From an uncultured Actinomycetes bacterium (lineage in GTDB: Bacteria; Actinomycetota; Actinomycetes; Mycobacteriales; Mycobacteriaceae), in the NCBI GenBank assembly GCA_903911165.1, contig CAIWCQ010000429.1, forward strand, positions 1-6,627: a stretch of 6,627 nucleotides of DNA. Reading direction: 5' to 3'. Below the pieces are notes generated by a model. It made no database searches and was not told the origin of the DNA. It saw only the letters and a list, made by a program, of their open reading frames with translations. Made by a program: the position numbers and the translations under genes. Below, one piece after another: positions 1-6,627 of the stretch. The first letter of the stretch is position 1. Each line of letters starts with the position of its first letter.

Positions 1-244
1 CGCCGTCGGGCCGGCCCCGGTGGCTCGCGCACTGGTGGCCTGCGCGGCTGCCAGGACCCCGGCGGGCGCGATGGCCGCCGGCGGCGCAACCACCGTGATC
101 CGGGTGCGACGGCTGGCCGGGCGGCCCAACAGCATGCTGCTGTCGCTGGGTGCCTACCTCGCCGCTTTGGTGGTGCTGGTGGGGCCGACGGTCGCTGTCG
201 CGGTGCCCTGGCTCGCCGAACTGAACCGGATCTTCCGCCCCTGA
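1..244 (+). CDS. C-terminal end of a BlaR-like M56-family membrane peptidase (partial)
   Basis: The open frame enters from the left edge (first full codon at position 2) and ends at TGA 242-244, giving the last 80 residues. The visible part is rich in alanine and small residues. It has a basic stretch (RVRRLAGR) followed by one clear hydrophobic segment of about 20 residues (LGAYLAALVVLVGPTVAVAV) and a short tail ending in NRIFRP. This fits the last transmembrane helix of a mycobacterial M56/BlaR1-like protein. The HExxH zinc site expected of the family lies outside the window, so activity cannot be judged. The identification rests mainly on position: in M. tuberculosis the gene upstream of gnd1 is Rv1845c, an M56-family protein paired with the BlaI-type repressor Rv1846c. 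The frame and stop are well supported; the family name is inferred from synteny plus the membrane segment. Confidence 0.7.
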   Translation, partial: AVGPAPVARALVACAAARTPAGAMAAGGATTVIRVRRLAGRPNSMLLSLGAYLAALVVLVGPTVAVAVPWLAELNRIFRP

Positions 245-300
245 CCCCACCGACCCTGACTCACCAACCCTGACCCGACCAACCCCGACCCCACCGACGC
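242..300 (+). repeat. four degenerate ~15-bp tandem units between the M56 gene and gnd1
   Basis: The stretch splits into four consecutive units of 15, 14, 15 and 15 bases (242-256, 257-270, 271-285, 286-300). They follow the pattern TGACCC-ACC-ACCC, and the first unit begins with the stop codon of the upstream gene. The units are C-rich and almost free of T, so no -10-like box is visible in this gap. This suggests that gnd1 is transcribed from a promoter inside or upstream of the M56 gene. The repeat may be only slipped-strand expansion. Confidence 0.6.
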
Positions 301-316
301 CACGAAAGGCACCCAC

Positions 317-3209
<2,893 letters not shown>

Positions 3210-3211
3210 CC

Positions 3212-3232
3212 CCGCCCGACTGCACCGGGTGG
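3212..3232 (+). terminator. hairpin just after guaB1, possible terminator without a U-tract
   Basis: CCGCCCG (3212-3218) pairs with CGGGTGG (3226-3232) in a 7-bp stem with one G-U pair and a 7-base loop. It begins 3 bases after the guaB1 stop. No run of T follows, so it is not a classical intrinsic terminator. U-less hairpins have been proposed to terminate in mycobacteria, but this is disputed. Confidence 0.35.
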
Positions 3233-3233
3233 C

Positions 3234-3239
3234 TACTAT
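3234..3239 (+). promoter_or_regulatory. candidate SigA-type -10 box TACTAT
   Basis: TACTAT fits the mycobacterial TANNNT -10 consensus. It stands immediately after the post-guaB1 hairpin in an otherwise GC-rich gap. A start of transcription would be expected around 3245-3248, giving a leader of about 70 bases before the small cysteine-rich ORF and about 200 bases before the CNNM gene. No convincing -35 is seen at 16-19 bases upstream, which is common in mycobacteria. Confidence 0.4.
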
Positions 3240-3254
3240 GAACCAGCACCGCTT

Positions 3255-3292
3255 GAACTGCCCAAAAGTCCCCGAACTGCCCAACTTCCCCA
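3255..3292 (+). repeat. two 19-bp imperfect tandem units in the leader
   Basis: GAACTGCCCAA occurs exactly at 3255-3265 and 3274-3284, each followed by a C-run (AAGTCCCC and CTTCCCC), giving a 19-base period. A degenerate third copy may follow (AAACGGCCCAG). It lies between the candidate promoter and the ribosome binding site of the small ORF. Possible roles are an operator, RNA structure, or none. Confidence 0.55.
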
Positions 3293-3305
3293 AACGGCCC
3301 AGCTG

Positions 3306-3311
3306 AAAGGA
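3306..3311 (+). promoter_or_regulatory. ribosome binding site AAAGGA for the cysteine-rich small ORF
   Basis: AAAGGA sits 7 bases before GTG 3319, a near-ideal spacing. No other start lies at a suitable distance, so this site is the main argument that the small ORF is translated. Its GGACCC (3309-3314) is also complementary to GGGTCC at 3418-3423, so it could be masked by folding of the leader. Confidence 0.6.
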
Positions 3312-3318
3312 CCCCTCA

Positions 3319-3450
3319 GTGCCGCAGGACCCACTCGTGGCTTGCTGTCCTGACTGCTCCCCCTGTCCTGAGCGCTGCAACGAGTCGGACGAACCGTCCT
3401 CTAGACGGCCGGGCCCAGGGTCCGGCGATCATCTCGGGTGGCTCCGGTGA
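3319..3450 (+). CDS. 43-residue cysteine-rich small ORF coupled to the CNNM/CorC gene
   Basis: I do not recognise this protein. It starts at GTG 3319 behind a well-spaced AAAGGA and stops at TGA 3448-3450, which overlaps the GTG 3447 start of the next gene in a GTGA arrangement typical of translational coupling. It encodes 43 residues with five cysteines packed at positions 9-20 ([13 protein letters not shown]). These read C10-x2-C13-x2-C16-x3-C20, the spacing of a ferredoxin-type 4Fe-4S motif and also compatible with zinc. The tail is polar, rich in Gly, Pro and Arg, with no membrane segment. About 72% of codons end in G or C, lower than expected for the neighbours, and it uses the rare codon AGA, so selection on the peptide is not proven. 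Two readings are open. One is a leader peptide whose cysteine codons sense cysteine supply, as reported for polycysteine short ORFs in mycobacteria. The other is a small metal- or cluster-binding protein linked to cation transport. A chance ORF cannot be excluded. Confidence 0.5.
   Translation: MPQDPLVACCPDCSPCPERCNESDEPSSRRPGPGSGDHLGWLR
3408..3426 (+). promoter_or_regulatory. 8-bp GC-rich hairpin just before the CNNM gene start
   Basis: GCCGGGCC (3408-3415) pairs with GGTCCGGC (3419-3426) with one G-U pair and a CAG loop. It lies inside the small ORF, 30 bases after its last cysteine codon and 9 bases before the GGGTGG that could serve as ribosome binding site for GTG 3447. It has no U-tract. 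Its right arm contains GGGTCC, which could instead pair with GGACCC at 3309-3314 (over the upstream ribosome binding site) or at 3327-3332. The leader therefore has alternative folds. Confidence 0.4.
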
Positions 3451-4784
3451 GTGCGATCACCATTGCGCTCAGCCTGGTGTTCTTCGTGCTGCTGACAATG
3501 GGCACGGCGGTGTTCGTGGCGGCCGAATTCTCGCTGACCGCTCTTGAGCGCAGCACCGTCGATGCCAACGCCCGATCCGGCGGCAAGCGGGACAAGATGG
3601 TGGCCCGTGCGCACCGGACCCTGTCGTTCCAACTCTCCGGCGCCCAACTGGGTATCTCGATCACCACGCTGGCCACCGGCTTCCTGGCTGAACCGGTGCT
3701 CTCGCGGCTGCTGGTCCCGGCGCTTGAGGCGATCGGATTTCCCGCCCGTGCCGTGCCCGGCACCTCGCTGGTTCTGGCGATTCTGCTGGCCACCTCGCTG
3801 TCGATGGTGTTCGGCGAGTTGATACCCAAGAACCTCGCGGTCGCCCGGCCGCTGCCGACCGCGCGCGCCAGTGCCGGCCCGCAGATGGCGTTTTCAACGC
3901 TGTTCGCCCCGGCCATCCGGCTGACCAACGGCGCCGCCAACTCGATTCTGCGTCGGATGGGCATAGAGCCCGCCGAGGAGCTGCGCTCGGCGCGTTCGCC
4001 CCAGGAACTGGGTTCGCTGGTCCGCGGGTCCGCCGAGCGGGGAGGAATCGACGAGAGCACCGCCGATCTCGTCGACCGCTCCCTGCAGTTCGGTGCGCGT
4101 ATCGCGGAGGAGTTCATGACGCCACGGACCGAAATCGAGAGCCTGCAGGCCCACCACACCGTCGCCGACCTACTGGCCGCGTCGGCTCGCACCGGTTTTT
4201 CCCGATTTCCGGTCGTCAAAGGCGACCTCGACGAAACCATCGGCCTGGTGCACATCAAGCAGCTTTTCGGGGTGCCGGCCGCCGAGCGGGCGAGCACCCG
4301 CTTGGATGCACTTGCGGTCCCGGTTCCCACCGTGCCGTCCACGTTGGACGGCGATGCACTGATGACGCAGGTCCGCGCGAACGGCCTGCAGACCGCGCTG
4401 GTGGTCGACGAGTACGGCGGCACCGCGGGCATGGTCACCGTCGAGGATCTGATCGAGGAGATCGTCGGCGACATCCGTGACGAGCACGACGACTCGACAC
4501 CGGACGTGCGGTCGGACGGCTCCGGTTGGGAGGTCGCGGGTCTGCTGCGCATCGACGAGGTGGCCGCCGCCACGGGCTTTCGCGCCCCGGAAGGCGAGTA
4601 CGAGACCATCGGCGGTCTGGTGCTCGAACAGCTGGGGCACATTCCTGTTCCGGGCGAGTCGGTGGACCTGGCTGCCTTCAATCCGGAGGATTCCGCCCGG
4701 ATCCCGCTGCGCTGGCGAGCGACCGTGGTGGCGATGGACGGCCGCCGCATCGACCGGCTGGCCCTGATTCGATGCGACCGCTGA
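3447..4784 (+). CDS. CNNM/CorC-family membrane protein with DUF21, CBS pair and CorC_HlyC domain
   Basis: Rv1842c-like inner-membrane protein of the CNNM/CorC (HlyC-related) family, whose studied members are Mg2+ or Co2+ exporters or regulators of cation efflux. From GTG 3447 it has 445 residues. The N-terminal DUF21 domain (about 1-190) has hydrophobic segments near 3-23, 60-82 and 95-125. It also has the family marks [21 protein letters not shown] and FGELIPKN (from 122). The CBS pair follows: FMTPRTE from 223 with SRFPVV, then DEYGGTAG at 321-328 leading into [14 protein letters not shown]. The CorC_HlyC domain runs from about W361 to the end. Start choice: GTG 3447 has GGGTGG 5 bases upstream and overlaps the small ORF stop. 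An in-frame GTG at 3438 would add three residues but lacks a good ribosome binding site. The gene joins its downstream paralogue through TGATG. Family assignment is firm; the ion carried is unknown. Confidence 0.93.
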   Translation: MSAITIALSLVFFVLLTMGTAVFVAAEFSLTALERSTVDANARSGGKRDKMVARAHRTLSFQLSGAQLGISITTLATGFLAEPVLSRLLVPALEAIGFPARAVPGTSLVLAILLATSLSMVFGELIPKNLAVARPLPTARASAGPQMAFSTLFAPAIRLTNGAANSILRRMGIEPAEELRSARSPQELGSLVRGSAERGGIDESTADLVDRSLQFGARIAEEFMTPRTEIESLQAHHTVADLLAASARTGFSRFPVVKGDLDETIGLVHIKQLFGVPAAERASTRLDALAVPVPTVPSTLDGDALMTQVRANGLQTALVVDEYGGTAGMVTVEDLIEEIVGDIRDEHDDSTPDVRSDGSGWEVAGLLRIDEVAAATGFRAPEGEYETIGGLVLEQLGHIPVPGESVDLAAFNPEDSARIPLRWRATVVAMDGRRIDRLALIRCDR

Positions 4785-5836
4785 TGGGCGCCGACATTTT
4801 GGGGGTGCTGCTGACCATCGTGCTGCTCGGGATCAATGCCTTCTTCGTCGGTTCGGAGTTCGCGTTGATATCGGCTCGACGGGACAAGCTTGAGGCGCTG
4901 GCCGAACAGGGCAAGAAGCGGGCGGTGACGGTACTGCGAGCCGGCGAACAACTGTCGCTGTTGCTGGCGGGCGCGCAACTGGGTATCACCGTCTGCTCGA
5001 TCCTGCTCGGCCGCGTCGGAGAACCGGCCGTCGCCCACCTGCTGGAAAAGCCCTTCGGATTCTTCGGGATTCCGGATGCGGTGCTGCACTCGATCTCGTT
5101 CGTGCTGGCGCTGGCCGTGGTGGTGATCCTGCACGTGCTGTTGGGCGAGATGGTGCCGAAGAACATCGCAATCGCCGGCCCGGAGTCGACGGCCATGCTT
5201 CTGGTTCCCGTCTATCTGGTCTACGTGCGTGCTGTGCGCCCATTCATCAGTCTCTACAACTGGATGGCGAACACGATCCTGCGCCTCTTCGGCGTGCAGG
5301 TGAAGGATGAACTTGAGGTCACCGTATCAACGGTGGAACTCGCCGAGATGATCGCCGAGTCGCGATCGGAGGGATTACTCGACCCCGAGGAACACATGCG
5401 GCTGTCCCGGGCGCTGCAGATCCGCAATCGGGCGGCCGGCGATGTGGCAATTCCGCTCGCCGAGATCCATGCGGTTCCCGCTGCGGCGCCCGGGACCGGG
5501 CCCAGGGTGGCCGCCGTTGAACACGCCCTAGCCAAGACCGGATATTCACGCTTTCCGGTTGTCGGTGCCGACGGCGAATTCGTCGGCTTCGTGCATATCA
5601 AGGACATGCTCGACCTCGTCGACCATCCCGGTGCCGTGGTGAGCGCCTCCGCCATGCGCTACCTGCCCCGTTTGCCCGCCACCATGGCACTTCCAGACGC
5701 GCTCACCCAGCTTCGCAAGGACAACAGCCACCTGGCTCTGCTCACCGCCGCCGACGGCTCGGTATGCGGGTTGGTTGCCCTGGAAGACCTCGTCGAAGAC
5801 GTGGTCGGAACCGTCCGCGACGGCACACACCGATAG
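4784..5836 (+). CDS. second CNNM/CorC-family membrane protein, DUF21 and CBS pair only
   Basis: Rv1841c-like paralogue of the preceding gene. It has 350 residues from ATG 4784, which overlaps the previous stop by one base (TGATG). ATG 4772 in the same frame would add four residues, and neither start has a clear ribosome binding site, so translational coupling is likely. The DUF21 domain shows the first hydrophobic helix ([19 protein letters not shown]), then [27 protein letters not shown] and LLGEMVPKN (from about 119). The CBS pair includes YSRFPVV from 254, VHIKDML, and [13 protein letters not shown] near the end. The protein stops right after the CBS pair, so the CorC_HlyC domain of its neighbour is missing. 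The frame stays open upstream to 4526, but that part is a shadow of the first gene. Two unequal, coupled paralogues suggest a heterodimer in the cytoplasmic membrane. Transport of a divalent cation is inferred from the family. Confidence 0.92.
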   Translation: MGADILGVLLTIVLLGINAFFVGSEFALISARRDKLEALAEQGKKRAVTVLRAGEQLSLLLAGAQLGITVCSILLGRVGEPAVAHLLEKPFGFFGIPDAVLHSISFVLALAVVVILHVLLGEMVPKNIAIAGPESTAMLLVPVYLVYVRAVRPFISLYNWMANTILRLFGVQVKDELEVTVSTVELAEMIAESRSEGLLDPEEHMRLSRALQIRNRAAGDVAIPLAEIHAVPAAAPGTGPRVAAVEHALAKTGYSRFPVVGADGEFVGFVHIKDMLDLVDHPGAVVSASAMRYLPRLPATMALPDALTQLRKDNSHLALLTAADGSVCGLVALEDLVEDVVGTVRDGTHR

Positions 5837-5839
5837 GAT
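5834..5839 (+). promoter_or_regulatory. weak -10-like box TAGGAT before glcB
   Basis: TAGGAT overlaps the stop codon of the second CNNM gene and fits TANNNT. Transcription would start near 5846, about 22 bases before the glcB ATG. No -35 is apparent. glcB might equally be read through from upstream. Confidence 0.22.
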
Positions 5840-5855
5840 CAGGGAACTTTCCTTC

Positions 5856-5863
5856 AGGGAGGA
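5856..5863 (+). promoter_or_regulatory. strong ribosome binding site AGGGAGGA for glcB
   Basis: AGGGAGGA, with the core GGAGG at 5858-5862, lies 5 bases before ATG 5868. It is the closest match to the anti-Shine-Dalgarno sequence in the window. It fixes the glcB start and suggests high, independent translation. Confidence 0.75.
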
Positions 5864-5867
5864 ACTC

Positions 5868-6627
5868 ATGGGTGATCGAGTCGCGGTGGGCAGTCTGCGC
5901 GTGGCACGGCCGCTGTACGACTTCATCACCGACGAGGCTCTGCCCGGAACCGGCATCAACCCCGACAGCTTCTGGTCGGGCGTGGACAAGGTCATCACCG
6001 ACCTGACTCCCCGCAATGCCGCGCTGCTGGCTCGCCGCGACGATCTGCAGGCGCAGATCGATAAGTGGCACCGCCAGCGCGTCGTCGGTGGTTTCGACCC
6101 GGCCGACTACCGGCAGTTCCTGACCGATATCGGATACCTGCTTGCTGAACCCGCCGACTTCACCATTTCAACCTCCGGCGTGGACACCGAGATCACCTCG
6201 ACCGCAGGCCCGCAACTCGTGGTGCCGATCCTCAACGCGCGTTTCGCGCTCAACGCCGCGAACGCCCGCTGGGGTTCGCTCTACGACGCGCTCTACGGCA
6301 CCGATGTCATCAGCGCCGACGACGGCGCCGAGCCGGGCGCGAATTACAACCCGGTGCGCGGCGAGCGGGTCATTGCCTACGCCAAGCGATTCCTCGACGA
6401 CGTCGTCGGACTGGGGTCGGGCAGTTTGGGATCGGGCAGTTACACCGATGCCGTCCGGTTCCTGGTCTCCGACGGCGAACTGGAGGTTGCGCTGGCCGAC
6501 GGCGACGTGACCGGCCTGGCTGATCCCGGGCAGTTCGCCGGATACACCGGATCCCCGGACGCGCCGGATTCGGTGCTGTTGGTCAATCACGGTCTGCACA
6601 TCGAAATCCTGATTGACCCGGGTTCAG
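5868..6627 (+). CDS. glcB: malate synthase G, N-terminal third (partial)
   Basis: Cytosolic glyoxylate-shunt enzyme that condenses glyoxylate with acetyl-CoA and water to malate and CoA. It allows growth on fatty acids and acetate and removes glyoxylate. The frame from ATG 5868 is open for 253 codons to the window edge, out of about 720-740 expected for the G isoform. The sequence closely follows what I recall of M. tuberculosis GlcB. Examples are [10 protein letters not shown] near residue 37, [20 protein letters not shown], the block [35 protein letters not shown], and [13 protein letters not shown] at the edge. The active-site Arg, Asp and Glu residues and the catalytic C-terminal parts lie beyond the window. 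It is 31 bases from the CNNM gene, in the same direction, with its own ribosome binding site. A short Gly-Ser duplication at residues 183-191 is the only oddity. Confidence 0.96.
   Translation, partial: MGDRVAVGSLRVARPLYDFITDEALPGTGINPDSFWSGVDKVITDLTPRNAALLARRDDLQAQIDKWHRQRVVGGFDPADYRQFLTDIGYLLAEPADFTISTSGVDTEITSTAGPQLVVPILNARFALNAANARWGSLYDALYGTDVISADDGAEPGANYNPVRGERVIAYAKRFLDDVVGLGSGSLGSGSYTDAVRFLVSDGELEVALADGDVTGLADPGQFAGYTGSPDAPDSVLLVNHGLHIEILIDPGS
6414..6443 (+). repeat. 15-bp in-frame tandem duplication within glcB
   Basis: TCGGGCAGTT occurs exactly at 6417-6426 and 6432-6441, within two 15-base units that agree at 12 of 15 positions. It encodes GSGSL followed by GSGSY, and the reading frame is kept. 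It lies in a region where, from memory, M. tuberculosis GlcB has a shorter SSGSFGDA loop, so it looks like a surface-loop insertion by slippage. Confidence 0.6.

Noticed and set aside
3238..3306. 22-codon ATG ORF at the start of the leader
   Set aside because: Its ATG overlaps the proposed -10 box so would not be on the transcript, it has no ribosome binding site, and its content follows the local repeat.
4526..4783. Upstream extension of the second CNNM gene's frame
   Set aside because: The frame is open by chance inside the CorC_HlyC domain of the first gene. The DUF21 domain begins only after ATG 4784.
3401..5134. 577-codon open frame on the minus strand across the first CNNM gene
   Set aside because: It is a mirror of a high-GC gene in the opposite frame. 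It has Ser/Arg/Thr-rich low-information composition, no recognisable domain, and covers well-conserved coding sequence on the + strand.
6142..6510. 122-codon plus-strand ORF inside glcB
   Set aside because: Out-of-frame shadow rich in Ser, Pro, Arg and Thr; the GlcB frame through the same bases matches the family throughout.

Overview
The window is high-GC actinobacterial DNA. Its gene content and order match the glcB–gnd1 neighbourhood of Mycobacterium, corresponding to the Rv1837c–Rv1845c block of M. tuberculosis written in the opposite orientation. All recognisable genes are on the + strand. The genome is probably a non-tuberculous mycobacterium (Mycolicibacterium-like), because the PE_PGRS34 and VapBC13 genes that I recall between the CBS gene and glcB in M. 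tuberculosis are absent. The genus assignment rests on protein resemblance and gene order recalled from knowledge; no search was run.

Layout. (1) Positions 1-244 hold the C-terminal end of a BlaR-like M56-family membrane peptidase (Rv1845c-like). It is followed by a small degenerate 15-bp tandem repeat that fills most of the short gap. (2) Positions 317-3209 hold a two-gene unit separated by 4 bases: gnd1 (NADP-type 6-phosphogluconate dehydrogenase) and guaB1 (IMPDH-family protein with CBS domains, most likely a GMP reductase). (3) Positions 3210-3446 form a 237-base leader with unusually rich structure. It has a hairpin just after the guaB1 stop, a TACTAT -10-like box, a short tandem repeat, and a well-placed AAAGGA ribosome binding site. 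That site precedes a previously unlisted 43-codon cysteine-rich ORF (CxxCxxCxxxC), and a strong 8-bp hairpin lies near its 3' end. The small ORF's stop overlaps the start of the next gene in a GTGA arrangement. (4) Positions 3447-5836 hold two consecutive CNNM/CorC-type (DUF21 + CBS pair) membrane proteins joined by TGATG. The first has the C-terminal CorC_HlyC domain and the second lacks it. (5) From 5868 to the window edge is the N-terminal third of glcB, malate synthase G.

How they work together. gnd1 yields NADPH and ribulose 5-phosphate, the precursor of PRPP. A GMP reductase consumes NADPH to return GMP to IMP, so the pair plausibly links the oxidative pentose phosphate pathway to purine recycling. 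The two CNNM/CorC proteins are probably expressed together and may form a heteromeric divalent-cation exporter or regulator. The most unusual element is the cysteine-rich small ORF translationally coupled to them. It is either a cysteine- or metal-responsive leader peptide, or a tiny metal- or cluster-binding protein. glcB has its own strong ribosome binding site and is a functionally separate glyoxylate-shunt gene.
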